DNA of 53,484 nucleotides from Deltaproteobacteria bacterium (GTDB lineage Bacteria > Desulfobacterota > Desulfuromonadia > Geobacterales > Pseudopelobacteraceae), in contig JAJYBH010000007.1 in NCBI GenBank assembly GCA_021779135.1, positions 1 to 53,484 on the forward strand, read 5' to 3'. This document shows, piece after piece, positions 8,373 to 17,476 of the stretch; within the stretch, counting starts at the first letter, position 1; the number at the start of each line of letters is the position of its first letter. A model generated the notes under the pieces. That model saw only the letters and a program-made list of their open reading frames with translations, had not been told where the DNA came from and ran no database searches. A program made the translations under genes and the position numbers.

Positions 8373-9365
8373 ATGAAGGGATCTGACAAAGCTGCAATAT
8401 TGCTCCTGTATCTCGGGCCGGAAGCCACCAGCAGTGTCTTCAAGCATCTTGAGGATGACGAGATCAAGAAAATCGGACAGAGCATGGCCTCTCTCGGACG
8501 TGTCTCCCGTCCCCTTATCCTGGACGTCGTTAACGAATTCAGCCAACTGACCGACCCTACCACCGGCTTCTTTTCGCAGGGGGAGGAGTTCGTGAAAAAG
8601 ATCCTGGAACAAGCCCTCGGTCCCCAAAAGGCGGAGGCCCTGCTGATGGAGCTCTACACCTCGTCGCGTGGCGACATGGTCGATATACTCGGCAATATGG
8701 ACTCCAAGAGTATCGCCAACTTCCTTTCCCAGGAGCACCCTCAGACCGTGGCCGTAATCCTGGCCAAGCTCCGTCCCATGCAGACCGGCGAGATAATCAC
8801 CCTGCTGCCGCAGGAAATGCAGGCCGAAGTGGTGCTGCGGATTGCCGACGTGGAGCACGTATCTCCGGAAATTCTGGCGGAGATCGACGAGGTCATCAGG
8901 AAAGAGCTCACCTCGGTCGGGAGCGGGCAGCGCTTCAAGGTGGGCGGGGTGGAAAAGGTGGTGGAGCTGTTCGGCCATCTGGACCGGAGCCGCGAGAAGC
9001 AGATCCTGGACAAACTCGACGAACTCAACCCGCCCCTGGCGGAACTGATCCGCAAACATCTGTTCACCTTCGAAAATATCTTCAGCCTCGACGACCGCGG
9101 CATCCAGGCGATCATGCGGGAGGTCGGCAACGATACGCTTACCCTGGCCCTGAAGACCTGCACGGATGATCTCAAGGAAAAGATCTTCCGCAACATTTCC
9201 AGCCGCGCTGCGGAAATGATCAAGGACGACCTGGAAGTCATGGGGCCGGTCCGGCTTTCGGATGTTGAAAAGGCGCAGACCGAGATCGTCAAGATTGCGG
9301 GCAAGCTTGAGGAGGAGGGCAAGATAGTCATCGCGGGCCGTGGAGGAGAAGATGTCCTCGTGTAG
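8373..9365 (+). CDS. fliG: Flagellar motor switch protein FliG
   Basis: 330 residues, full length. FliG sits under the MS-ring and transmits torque from the stator. The middle-domain EHPQTVAVIL motif is present, as is the charged C-terminal torque helix around FTFENIFSLDDRGIQAIMREV. It follows fliF after 20 bases. Its end overlaps the start of fliH, whose ribosome-binding site GGAGGAG lies inside fliG. Confidence 0.98.
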   Translation: MKGSDKAAILLLYLGPEATSSVFKHLEDDEIKKIGQSMASLGRVSRPLILDVVNEFSQLTDPTTGFFSQGEEFVKKILEQALGPQKAEALLMELYTSSRGDMVDILGNMDSKSIANFLSQEHPQTVAVILAKLRPMQTGEIITLLPQEMQAEVVLRIADVEHVSPEILAEIDEVIRKELTSVGSGQRFKVGGVEKVVELFGHLDRSREKQILDKLDELNPPLAELIRKHLFTFENIFSLDDRGIQAIMREVGNDTLTLALKTCTDDLKEKIFRNISSRAAEMIKDDLEVMGPVRLSDVEKAQTEIVKIAGKLEEEGKIVIAGRGGEDVLV

Positions 9366-10170
9366 AATCATCAAGGGTGCGCTGCGGACGGAACAGCCGT
9401 TTGCGGAGTTTTCCTTCAACACACTGCAGGACAGGTGTCCGTCTGAGGCGGGCGGTGCGGAGGGAGATTTTGTACCTCTCTTCTCGATTGCACCGGGACA
9501 GTTGCCGGATTCTGCTCCGGCCGAAGGCAGCGGACAAAGCCCCGATGGGGAGATTGAGGCGGAGGGCCCGGGTGCTGAAGAATTGCAGCGGCTCTTGCAG
9601 GAAGCCTGCGACAGGGGATTCGCGGATGGCCGGCGGGAAGCCGAGGAGACATTCAACGCGGTCTGCCGCACCCTCTCGGAAGCGATCGTCTCGGTGAGCG
9701 GACTGCGCGAGAAGATCGTCCGTGAGTGCGAGGAGGATCTGCTCCGGCTGGCCGTCATGGTGGCGAAGCAGGTCATCCGTCAGGAGATAACCCTGGACAG
9801 GAAGATCCTGGCCCAGTTCGTGTGTGAAGCTACTAACGGGATCGGCGACCAGAACGACATCGTCATAGGTTTCCACCCGGAAGACTACCGTGCGGTATCC
9901 GCCAACAGGCATCTCTACCTGGCCGGGGTCAGCGACAAGAAGCAGATAACCATCAAACCCGACGAAACGGTTTCCCTCGGAGGTTGTGTCGTGGAGACCC
10001 CGACCGGTCTGGTGGATGCCAGTGTGGATGCCCAGTTGTCGGTGATATTCAAACGGCTGCTGCAGGAACGGGGGCATGGCTGCGAAGAGCATCTCGAACT
10101 GCCCGCGGAAGCGGAACACTACCTGGCTGAACAATGCGGAGCGGAAAAACATGGCTATCAGCAGGATTGA
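9352..10170 (+). CDS. fliH: Flagellar export regulator FliH
   Basis: 272 residues. FliH forms the peripheral stalk-like partner of the export ATPase FliI. The C-terminal domain is recognisable from LRLAVMVAKQVIRQEI and from LGGCVVETPTGLVDASVDAQL, shared with V/F-type ATPase stator subunits. The start at 9352 (MSSCRIIKG) is chosen because GGAGGAG lies 3-9 bases upstream; a GTG at 9340 would lack this. The N-terminus is poorly conserved, as usual. It overlaps fliG at its start and fliI at its end. Confidence 0.92.
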   Translation: MSSCRIIKGALRTEQPFAEFSFNTLQDRCPSEAGGAEGDFVPLFSIAPGQLPDSAPAEGSGQSPDGEIEAEGPGAEELQRLLQEACDRGFADGRREAEETFNAVCRTLSEAIVSVSGLREKIVRECEEDLLRLAVMVAKQVIRQEITLDRKILAQFVCEATNGIGDQNDIVIGFHPEDYRAVSANRHLYLAGVSDKKQITIKPDETVSLGGCVVETPTGLVDASVDAQLSVIFKRLLQERGHGCEEHLELPAEAEHYLAEQCGAEKHGYQQD

Positions 10171-11482
10171 TCTCAATCGTTACGTGCCGGTCGTGGAAAA
10201 GATCAAATCGATCAGGTTCCAGGGCAAGGTGACCCAGGTGGTCGGGCTGGTGATCGAAGGCTATTGCCCCGACGCGGCGGTCGGAACGCTGTGCGAGATC
10301 CACCCGCAGGGCGGAGAGCCGATCCCCGCCGAAGTAGTCGGCTTCCGCGACAACAAGACTCTCCTCATGCCGCTTGGAGAACTGCGTGGCGTTGGTCTGG
10401 GAAGCCTGATATCGGTGCATCGTCAGATGGCTTCCCTGGGCGTTGGCCCGGCCATGCTGGGGCGCGTGATAGATGGTCTGGGCGCCCCCATCGACGGACT
10501 GGGGCCAATCGCCGTCGAGGAGGAGTATCCGATCTATGCCGCGCCGGTCAACCCGCTGACGCGCGTCCCTATCAGCAAGCCTCTCAACCTGGGGATTCGG
10601 GCCATCAATGGCCTCCTGACGTGCGGTGAAGGTCAGCGGGTGGGGATCATGGCCGGCTCGGGGGTAGGGAAATCGACACTGCTCGGCATGATCGCCCGCT
10701 ACACGGAGGCCGATATAAATGTCATCGCCCTGATCGGCGAGCGCGGCCGGGAACTGCGGGAGTTCATTGAAAAGGATCTGCAGGAGGAAGGGCTCAAAAA
10801 AACGGTGGTGGTCGTTGCCACGTCCGATCAGCCGCCCCTGGTCCGTATGCGGGGGGCCTATATCGCCACCACCATCGCTGAATATTTTCAGGCCCAGGGT
10901 AAAAAGGTGCTCATGATGATGGATTCGGCCACCCGCTTTGCCATGGCGATGCGGGAAGTCGGGCTGGCCATCGGCGAACCGCCCACCACCAAGGGCTACA
11001 CGCCGTCCGTGTTCGCGGCCCTTCCCAAGCTGCTGGAGAGGACCGGAAATTTCCCCAACGGGAGCATCACCGGTCTCTACACCGTACTGGTCGAGGGCGA
11101 CGACTTCAACGAACCGATATCCGACGCCATGCGCAGCATCCTGGACGGGCACATCGTCCTTTCCCGGGATCTGGCCGCGCGCTCGATATACCCGCCCATC
11201 GATGTGCTCGCCAGCGCCAGCAGGGTCATGATGAGCGTGACCGAAAGACCTCACCAGCAACTGGCGGGAAATTTCAAGGAACTGCTTGCCACTCACCGGC
11301 AGGCCGAGGATCTGATCAATATCGGCGCCTACAAGGCCGGCAGCAATCCGAAAATCGACACCGCCATCGCCAAGATGGGCGCAATGAATGCCTTCATAAA
11401 ACAGGAGATCCACGAAGAGGTCGGTATGGAAGCTGCCATCGCCGGGCTGCAGGGTATCTTCGGGGCCGTTGCAACGGTATGA
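10151..11482 (+). CDS. fliI: Flagellum-specific ATP synthase/export ATPase FliI
   Basis: 443 residues, typical. FliI is the F1-beta-like hexameric ATPase that energises type III export. Walker A is AGSGVGKST (168-176) and Walker B is KVLMMMDS (252-259); IGERGRELREF is the conserved catalytic Glu loop. The ATG at 10151 lies inside the end of fliH and follows GGAGCGG. A start further upstream in the frame would add 25 unrelated residues. Confidence 0.98.
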   Translation: MAISRIDLNRYVPVVEKIKSIRFQGKVTQVVGLVIEGYCPDAAVGTLCEIHPQGGEPIPAEVVGFRDNKTLLMPLGELRGVGLGSLISVHRQMASLGVGPAMLGRVIDGLGAPIDGLGPIAVEEEYPIYAAPVNPLTRVPISKPLNLGIRAINGLLTCGEGQRVGIMAGSGVGKSTLLGMIARYTEADINVIALIGERGRELREFIEKDLQEEGLKKTVVVVATSDQPPLVRMRGAYIATTIAEYFQAQGKKVLMMMDSATRFAMAMREVGLAIGEPPTTKGYTPSVFAALPKLLERTGNFPNGSITGLYTVLVEGDDFNEPISDAMRSILDGHIVLSRDLAARSIYPPIDVLASASRVMMSVTERPHQQLAGNFKELLATHRQAEDLINIGAYKAGSNPKIDTAIAKMGAMNAFIKQEIHEEVGMEAAIAGLQGIFGAVATV

Positions 11483-11540
11483 CACACGACGAAAAGGCGG
11501 GGCGGATTCCCGGCCACGGCAGATCACACGAGGATGGGTT

Positions 11541-11984
11541 ATGTCAAAGATGATATTTGGACTGGAGCAGGTACTTTCCTACCGCAAGGAAGTCGAAAAG
11601 GTCTGCAAGATGGAATTCACCGCCGCACAGCAGGAGTTCGACGGCGCATGCGAGCGGCTGAACCGGGAAGAAGGCCGGGTCAGCAGGCTCAATACGGAGG
11701 TGCAGGAGCGTCAGCGCGAAGGGATCACCGCCATGGAGCTGCAGATCTATGCCAACTTCTTCCGGCGAAAGATCGTGGATATCGATCTGCATCGCAAGGA
11801 AACCGCTACCCTCAACGACAGGATGGCACAAAAACGCGACATCCTGGTCGAGGCCGCCAAAGAGAAGAAGGCGCTCGAAACCCTCAAGGAGAAAAAGCTC
11901 CGCATCCATAATCAGGACGTGCTCAACAAGGAGCGGATCTTCCTGGAGGAGATCGCCCTGCGCAACAAGGGGAACGGCAATTGA
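11541..11984 (+). CDS. fliJ: Flagellar export chaperone FliJ
   Basis: 147 residues, almost entirely charged helix as expected of the FliJ coiled coil, which sits in the FliI ring and escorts substrates to FlhA. MIFGLEQVLSYRKEVE and the long Glu/Lys/Arg-rich helices fit the family, together with its place between fliI and fliK. The ATG at 11541, about 7 bases after GAGG, is preferred over a start at 11469 inside fliI. Confidence 0.88.
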   Translation: MSKMIFGLEQVLSYRKEVEKVCKMEFTAAQQEFDGACERLNREEGRVSRLNTEVQERQREGITAMELQIYANFFRRKIVDIDLHRKETATLNDRMAQKRDILVEAAKEKKALETLKEKKLRIHNQDVLNKERIFLEEIALRNKGNGN

Positions 11985-12025
11985 TTCAAAGGATCGTTAA
12001 CTTCCGAAGTAACGGAGAAGAACCG

Positions 12026-13681
12026 ATGGAGATGGTACCGATGATGACGCAACCTCAGGGCACTAGCGCCCCCCTGTCCGGCATGGCTGTCCCGGTCAAT
12101 GTCCCGGGCTCGCCCCGGCAGCCGGCCATCGCGGTCCAGTTCGCGAACCTGCTTGAGGATATGCTGCCGCCGGCGGAGAACAGCGCCGAATCGACGGCGG
12201 TTGCGACGCCGGTTGGAACGGGCCTGGCATCTCCGGTTACTGCTGCCGTGAGCGGTAAGGAAAAAGCCGGCGCCGATTCCCTGGACGGGGCGCGCAGCGG
12301 CAAGGAAACGGCAGGAGAACAGCAGCCCGATGCAATTGAAAGTCAGCTTGCCCAGTTCGTGGCAATGGCCGGACAGGTCCCAACGGAACTCCCTCAAACG
12401 CCTGCCGGAGTGTCGCCGGAGGGCCGGTCCGCCGGGTTGACGGGGACGGGGGGGATCAATGCTGATGGCTCGCCGGGCAAGGCGCCGGGCACCCCGGCCC
12501 CCCGCTCGGCGATCGTTGCTGGCGAAGGGGTTGGTTCAACGCTCGGGCAGACATGGCAGGCCGGTTATGTGCACACTGTTCAGGCAGGCGTGCCGGCAGC
12601 GGGCCGGTCCGATGAAGCCGGACAGACGCCGGTAGCGGCTGGTATCCAAGGGCACGGCGCAGGTCAGACCCGCCAGGCAATCGGCCAGACGCCTTCCCGG
12701 GCGGACGGAAAGGCGCCGGGGCAACCCGAAGAACTGACTCAGCCGGTTGCGACCCCTGATACGCAAGAGAGAACCACCTCGCAACCCTTGAATGGAAATC
12801 CTTCCAGCAGTGGAGACAAGGCCCAAGGGCATCCATCAGGTCCGGTCCCGTTTACCCCCATATTCCCGAATGCCGTGCCAACCCGGCTTGAGGGCGCGGC
12901 TGACATGTCCGCTCCCTTTGCCGGCCTGACCATGTCCATGAAGAGCTTCCCGGCCTATAACAAACCTGTTTCCACCGAAGAGCCGGTAAGTGCGGCCGCG
13001 CCGCTTCAGAGACCTGGCGCCGCTGACGGAAACCCTGCCACCCTTCTGGCGGATGCGGTTGTTGCCGACGCATCATCCAAGGACACCCCCTTTGAGGGGA
13101 ACGGAATGGGTGAATCAGCTGCGAAGGAAAAGGAAAAGGGAGGCGAGCTTGGTTCCGCCGTGGCGATGACGCGTACACCCGATGCTCCGGCGACAACCCG
13201 CTTTGCCCTGCAAGCGAAGGTCGAAGAACCGCGAAGTGCGCTTCACGAGAGTATTCTGAGCCAGGTTAAAGAGAGCGTGGTCAATCATGACGGCAAAGGG
13301 AACGGCATGATCTCGGTCAAGCTCAACCCCGTGGAGCTGGGCGACCTGCAGGTCAACCTGCGGATAGAAAACCATCAGGTAAAAGTGGAGATCATTACCG
13401 AAAACCGCACGGTCAGGGAGGCCTTGATGGGGAACCTCGACAGCCTGAAGGATACCTTCCTGAAACAGAACCTCACCATGGAACGCTTCGAGGTTGTCAG
13501 CGGAGGAGGCAATGGATTCAGCAATGGATTCAGCCAGGGATTCCGGGATGAGCGGGGCGATCAGCGCCGCATCGCAACCCTGCCGCCCGGACACGAATCC
13601 GCTCCCTTCGAAACCGCCAGGGAGAGAGGCATGGACGACTGGGGAGTAGCGGATAATTCGCTGGTGAATCTGAGATTGTAA
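12026..13681 (+). CDS. fliK: Flagellar hook-length control protein FliK
   Basis: 551 residues. The first ~400 are Pro/Ala/Gly/Thr-rich and of low complexity, as in FliK rulers. The C-terminal substrate-specificity-switch domain is clear: MISVKLNPVELGDLQVNL, then VKVEIITENRTVREAL and LKDTFLKQNLTMERFEV. FliK measures hook length and switches FlhB to late substrates. The start at 12026 follows GGAGAAG; an upstream TTG at 11981 overlapping fliJ is less likely. It is longer than the enteric protein (about 405 residues) because of the low-complexity region. Confidence 0.9.
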   Translation: MEMVPMMTQPQGTSAPLSGMAVPVNVPGSPRQPAIAVQFANLLEDMLPPAENSAESTAVATPVGTGLASPVTAAVSGKEKAGADSLDGARSGKETAGEQQPDAIESQLAQFVAMAGQVPTELPQTPAGVSPEGRSAGLTGTGGINADGSPGKAPGTPAPRSAIVAGEGVGSTLGQTWQAGYVHTVQAGVPAAGRSDEAGQTPVAAGIQGHGAGQTRQAIGQTPSRADGKAPGQPEELTQPVATPDTQERTTSQPLNGNPSSSGDKAQGHPSGPVPFTPIFPNAVPTRLEGAADMSAPFAGLTMSMKSFPAYNKPVSTEEPVSAAAPLQRPGAADGNPATLLADAVVADASSKDTPFEGNGMGESAAKEKEKGGELGSAVAMTRTPDAPATTRFALQAKVEEPRSALHESILSQVKESVVNHDGKGNGMISVKLNPVELGDLQVNLRIENHQVKVEIITENRTVREALMGNLDSLKDTFLKQNLTMERFEVVSGGGNGFSNGFSQGFRDERGDQRRIATLPPGHESAPFETARERGMDDWGVADNSLVNLRL

Positions 13682-13702
13682 CAGCCCAAGGAGGCAGAAG
13701 TA

Positions 13703-14371
13703 ATGACCATTTCAATCAATAACCTTACGACTTCACCCGCACCGTCGGCGTCAGACTACATGAAACAGACCACCGGCCTCAACAAGGACGACTTCATGAA
13801 GCTGTTCGTCGAACAGATGAAAAATCAGGACCCGCTGGCCCCTCAGGACAGCTCGGCCATGGTGGCGCAACTGGCGCAGATTACCCAGGTGGAGCAGTCC
13901 TACAATACCAACACGAACCTGAAGAGCCTTTTGAGCGCGATAAACAGCTCGTCAAGCATGTCCGCCGCCTCCTTCATCGGCAAGACGGTGGTGGCGCAGG
14001 GGTCCCAGGTCAACCTTTCCGCGGGCGGCCAGCTGCAGCTCAATTTCAATCTGCCCAGCGCCGCCAGCCAGTTGCAGGTCAATATTCAGGACGCGAACGG
14101 CCGCTCGGTCCGGACAATGAACCTCTCAGGCGGCCCGGCCGGTGACGGGTCGATTGTCTGGGACGGCAAGGACAACAATAATTCGGCCTTACCGGCCGGT
14201 CTCTATAGCTTTTCTGTTGCCGGTTTGGCCCCGGATGGCAGCAGCTTCGACGGTACGCCGCTCATCAAGGCGGTAGTGGACGGGGTGAAGCTGTCTCAGG
14301 GATCGACAGTTTTGACCGCGGGCGGTGTCGATGTGCCGCTGGCCACGGTAACGGCGATCAAGGGTCAGTAA
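13703..14371 (+). CDS. flgD: Flagellar hook assembly scaffold FlgD
   Basis: 222 residues. FlgD caps the growing hook. The N-terminal export and interaction region LNKDDFMKLFVEQMKNQDPLAPQDSSAMVAQLAQ is highly conserved. The C-terminal part contains the FlgD Ig-like module (VRTMNLSGGPAGDGSIVWDGKD) and a Tudor-like fold. A strong AAGGAGG lies upstream. The order fliK-flgD-flgE is the usual hook set. Confidence 0.96.
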   Translation: MTISINNLTTSPAPSASDYMKQTTGLNKDDFMKLFVEQMKNQDPLAPQDSSAMVAQLAQITQVEQSYNTNTNLKSLLSAINSSSSMSAASFIGKTVVAQGSQVNLSAGGQLQLNFNLPSAASQLQVNIQDANGRSVRTMNLSGGPAGDGSIVWDGKDNNNSALPAGLYSFSVAGLAPDGSSFDGTPLIKAVVDGVKLSQGSTVLTAGGVDVPLATVTAIKGQ

Positions 14372-14381
14372 CCAGGGATAC

Positions 14382-14394
14382 GTGAATAGTGAGA
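14382..14394 (-). repeat. Dispersed intergenic 13-mer (ATTCAC family)
   Basis: GTGAATAGTGAGA in the flgD-flgE spacer is the exact reverse complement of TCTCACTATTCAC at 19042-19054 in the fliP-fliQ spacer. Confidence 0.6.
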
Positions 14395-14432
14395 AGGTTA
14401 AACTACGGCGTCAGGCCACAAGGAGAGATCAC

Positions 14433-15632
14433 ATGAGCGTTCAATCAGCGATGTATGCGGGAATCAGCGGACTTAACACAAACGGCGAAGGCATGGGTGT
14501 CATCGGCAACAACATCTCCAACGCGAATACCGTCGGCTTCAAGCAGGGGCGGGCCATATTCTCGGACATGCTTTCCACCAGTCTCAATCAAGGACAGATC
14601 GGTCGCGGTGAGCAGGTTCAGGCCGTGCAGAACATGTTCAGCCAGGGTTCCTTCGAGAACACCGGCAGCCCTACCGATCTGGCCATCCAGGGTAACGCCC
14701 TGTTCGTCCTGGCCGACTCGAACGGGGCCGGGCGCTATTACTCGCGGGCCGGTGCCTTCAGCTTTGACAAGAACCAGACCCTGACGAATCCGGACGGGTA
14801 CCAGGTGCTCGGTTTCGGGATAACCAACGGGCTCTCCAACGGTGTGCTGGCGCCGGTCAATCTGACCAGTTTTGCCAATGTACCCCCCCAGGCAACCGTG
14901 ACCATGGGGCTGGTGGCCAATCTCGACGCGACCCAGACGCCGCCGGCGCAGGTCTGGGATCCGGCCCTTCCCGCTTTCAATCCGAATCTCGCCTCGAATT
15001 TCTCCACCAGCGGCACCTACTATGATGCCCAGGGGAATGCCAAATCCTTGACCGTCTATTACCGGAACACCGGCGTCAACACCTGGGAGGTCAATACCTA
15101 CGACGGCACCACCTACACGCCTGCAGGTGCCGGCACTCCGGTTACGTTCAATGCCAACGGCTCGCTTAGCTCCCCCACGACCATCGCCACCAACGGTCTG
15201 ACCCTCGACATCAGCGGGACGACCCAGTACACCAACTCTTCCATTATCTTTTCCCAGACGCAGGACGGTTTTGGAGCGGGCAACCTGTCAAAGGTGACCG
15301 TTGACGACAAGGGCTATGTCAACGGCACGTACACCAACGGGGTGGTGATGAAGATCGCCCAGGTCGGCCTGGCCAGATTCGCCTCGAACGAAGGCCTGGA
15401 AAAGCTGGGTGGCAGCCTGTATGGTGAAACGGTGTCATCGGGCGCCGCCCTTATTTCCGCCTCGAACACGGACAACAACAAGGTGCTCTCCAACTCCCTG
15501 GAACAGAGTAACGTGGATATGGCCGACCAACTGGTTAAGATGATCATCACCCAGCGGGCCTATACCGCCAATTCCAAGACCATCACCACCGCCGACCAGA
15601 TGATGCAGGATACCCTGAACCTGTTGAGGTAA
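14433..15632 (+). CDS. flgE: Flagellar hook protein FlgE
   Basis: 399 residues, typical. The N-terminal axial motif is MGVIGNNISNANTVGFKQGR and the C-terminal helix is LVKMIITQRAYTANSKTITTADQMMQDTLNLLR. It polymerises into the hook. The ATG at 14433 follows AAGGAGA; an in-frame ATG at 14382 lacks a ribosome-binding site and lies in the dispersed GTGAATAGTGAGA repeat. Last gene of the first basal-body operon, followed by a strong hairpin. Confidence 0.97.
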   Translation: MSVQSAMYAGISGLNTNGEGMGVIGNNISNANTVGFKQGRAIFSDMLSTSLNQGQIGRGEQVQAVQNMFSQGSFENTGSPTDLAIQGNALFVLADSNGAGRYYSRAGAFSFDKNQTLTNPDGYQVLGFGITNGLSNGVLAPVNLTSFANVPPQATVTMGLVANLDATQTPPAQVWDPALPAFNPNLASNFSTSGTYYDAQGNAKSLTVYYRNTGVNTWEVNTYDGTTYTPAGAGTPVTFNANGSLSSPTTIATNGLTLDISGTTQYTNSSIIFSQTQDGFGAGNLSKVTVDDKGYVNGTYTNGVVMKIAQVGLARFASNEGLEKLGGSLYGETVSSGAALISASNTDNNKVLSNSLEQSNVDMADQLVKMIITQRAYTANSKTITTADQMMQDTLNLLR

Positions 15633-15638
15633 CGGATT

Positions 15639-15678
15639 CGCAAGCCGGGAGGCGGAGCAACTCCCTTCCCGGCTTGCG
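15639..15678 (+). terminator. Hairpin after flgE, possible terminator
   Basis: A perfect 12-bp stem, CGCAAGCCGGGA (15639-15650) with TCCCGGCTTGCG (15667-15678), starts 6 bases after the flgE stop. No T-run follows, so it may act as an RNA 3'-end stabiliser rather than a true intrinsic terminator. It separates the flgB and fliL operons. Confidence 0.5.
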
Positions 15679-15742
15679 CGATGCGTGCACTGAACATGCG
15701 GCAAAGCCTCGCTCACCTCCTCGCTTGAAGAAACCGACCCGT

Positions 15743-15756
15743 GTCAAAACTCTGAC
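15743..15756 (+). promoter_or_regulatory. FleQ-like activator box upstream of fliL
   Basis: GTCAAAACTCTGAC fits the dyad GTCA-N6-TGAC of the FleQ box known from Pseudomonas. It lies 130 bases before the fliL sigma-54 promoter, a usual enhancer distance. The protein that would bind it is not encoded in this window. Confidence 0.55.
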
Positions 15757-15885
15757 TTTTTCCCTTCTGCAATTTTGTCATGCTCTCCCTCCACTCCCTG
15801 TGCGGGGACGTCCGCGGCATTCCCAAATCCTTACGGATGCCCGCCAATACGGTATTCTTACCTGCTGCACGATTTATTGATGTGA

Positions 15886-15902
15886 TGGCACTGCTGTTGC
15901 AA
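15886..15902 (+). promoter_or_regulatory. RpoN (sigma-54) promoter of the fliL operon
   Basis: TGGCACTGCTGTTGCAA, a near-perfect match to TGGCAC-N5-TTGCA with GG-N10-GC spacing. Expected start near 15912, about 43 bases before the fliL ATG. Confidence 0.9.
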
Positions 15903-15954
15903 TAAAGGCGATATGGCAGTAAATGCCGTTACTACAAGATAAAAGGGGACAGGC

Positions 15955-16461
15955 ATGGCTCGGCAGGAAGAAACGGCAGAAGCGGAAAAGGCGCCGGAAA
16001 AAAGCAGCAAAAAAATCTACATCATCGCCGGCGTGGCGTTGCTGGTTGCAGCGCTGGCCGGTGGCGGAGTGTACTACAGCCAGAACAATCAGAGCGACAC
16101 AACCGCGGCTGAGGCGGGGACGGAAAAGCCCGTAGCGGCGAAGAAAAAAGAGGTTCCGGTCATGTACCCCCTGGAAGCCTTTGTCGTGAATATCAACGAC
16201 GGCAACGACATGCGCTACCTGAAGGTCAAGGTTGAACTCCAAACGGGTCTTGACGCGGAAAAGGCGAAAAATGAGCTGGATCCCTACCTGCCGCCGCTCC
16301 GTGATTCCATCCTGGTGCTCCTGACAACCAAGACCATTCAGGATGTACGGGACCTTCCCGGGAAGAACCGGCTCAGGGAAGAGATTCTGGCGGCCGCCAA
16401 AAAGATCATGCCCCAGGGAAAGATCAGCAGCGTCTATTTTACCGACTTCGTCGTGCAGTAA
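15955..16461 (+). CDS. fliL: Flagellar basal body-associated protein FliL
   Basis: 168 residues. One membrane segment, IYIIAGVALLVAALAGGGVYY (about 21-41), follows a charged cytoplasmic N-terminus, and the periplasmic FliL domain follows (MYPLEAFVVNINDGNDMRYLKVKVELQ, LRDSILVLLTTKTIQDV). FliL surrounds the stator and supports torque. It is the first gene of the fliLMNOPQR-flhB operon, under a sigma-54 promoter. Confidence 0.96.
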   Translation: MARQEETAEAEKAPEKSSKKIYIIAGVALLVAALAGGGVYYSQNNQSDTTAAEAGTEKPVAAKKKEVPVMYPLEAFVVNINDGNDMRYLKVKVELQTGLDAEKAKNELDPYLPPLRDSILVLLTTKTIQDVRDLPGKNRLREEILAAAKKIMPQGKISSVYFTDFVVQ

Positions 16462-16480
16462 CTTCCTCCGAGAGGGAACC

Positions 16481-17476
16481 ATGGAAAAGATTCTGACCAA
16501 GGACGAGATTGAAGCATTATTGAGCGCGGTAGCCGATGGTCGCATCGATCCGGACAAGGAGCTGGCCAGGGAACGTGGCGGGGTATCCAATTACGACCTG
16601 TTCAGCAGCTCCGCGAACAAGGGGCTGGTGCCCAATCTGGATATCGTCTACGACAGCTTTATCCGCTATCACCGGGTCACGATGTCGAATCAGCTGCGCA
16701 AGATAGTGGAGATACGGAAGGTCGGCGCTCGCCCCTACAAGTTCGACGACTTCCTGATGACCCTCCCTTCGCCGGTCTGCATGGGGATATACAAGATTGA
16801 GCCGTTGAAAGGCGCGTCCATGCTGGCCATGGACAATAGTCTCGTCTTCGCCATCCTCGAAAGTGTGCTCGGCGGCACCGGCACCACCAGCAATCCGGAT
16901 TTCAATCCTGACAACACGCGCATGTTCACCTCCATCGAGCTCAGGATCATGCAGAAGATCGTGAAGGCCGCCCTCCAGGATATGGAAAAGGCCTGGGCGC
17001 CCCTGCTCCCGACGAAGATGAGCCTGTTGCGCATGGATATAAATCCTCGCCTGGTCAACATCGTACCCCCGGAATACCAGGTGATCACCATGGAGCTGGA
17101 GATACAGATAGAGAACATAACGGGGAGCATGGTGTTTGCCGTTCCCTACATGACCGTCGAGCCGATCAGGGACAAACTGAAAAACGGCGTACAGTTCGAC
17201 ATGGCGGGGGTTGACCCCAAGTGGTCCCAGCGGTTGTCATCCGAACTGGCCGAGGCGCCGCTGGAGATTGCCGTGGAGATGGGCCATGCGGCCATCACCC
17301 TGCAGGAGCTGCTGAACCTGACGCCGGGAGACACCATCATGCTCGACAACGATATTCGCGGTGATCTCCTGGTGACGGTTGGCGGCATCAACAAGTTTCT
17401 GGGGACTCCGGGGGTGCAGCGGGGGAACAAGGCAGTGCAGATAACCAGATGTACCAACAGGGAGGTGGAATTGTGA
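16481..17476 (+). CDS. fliM: Flagellar motor switch protein FliM
   Basis: 331 residues, normal. FliM forms the C-ring and binds CheY-phosphate. The N-terminal CheY-binding motif EIEALLSAV is present, as are the CheC-like middle domain and the C-terminal SpoA domain (LAEAPLEIAVEMGHAAITLQELLNLTPGDTI). The ATG at 16481 follows GAGAGGGAACC. The TGA overlaps the GTG start of fliN. Confidence 0.98.
   Translation: MEKILTKDEIEALLSAVADGRIDPDKELARERGGVSNYDLFSSSANKGLVPNLDIVYDSFIRYHRVTMSNQLRKIVEIRKVGARPYKFDDFLMTLPSPVCMGIYKIEPLKGASMLAMDNSLVFAILESVLGGTGTTSNPDFNPDNTRMFTSIELRIMQKIVKAALQDMEKAWAPLLPTKMSLLRMDINPRLVNIVPPEYQVITMELEIQIENITGSMVFAVPYMTVEPIRDKLKNGVQFDMAGVDPKWSQRLSSELAEAPLEIAVEMGHAAITLQELLNLTPGDTIMLDNDIRGDLLVTVGGINKFLGTPGVQRGNKAVQITRCTNREVEL

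Larger units (their letters stand above)
15633..15954. other. Intergenic region flgE-fliL
   Basis: 322 bases without a gene. It holds the flgE hairpin, the 12-mer CCCGTGTCAAAA (15738-15749) shared with the flgB upstream region, a FleQ-like box (15743-15756) and the fliL sigma-54 promoter (15886-15902). Confidence 0.7.

Noticed and set aside
8355-9776. 473-codon minus-strand frame over fliG and fliH
   Set aside because: It crosses two certain genes and shows no domain; a product of base composition.
10049-11527. 492-codon minus-strand frame antisense to fliI
   Set aside because: It mirrors fliI codon positions in GC-rich DNA, has no family resemblance, and FliI is certain on the other strand.
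15903-15932. Possible sigma-28 promoter before fliL (TAAA ... GCCGTTAC)
   Set aside because: The spacing is 18, not 15, and the -10 lacks CGATA; the sigma-54 site just upstream is far better.
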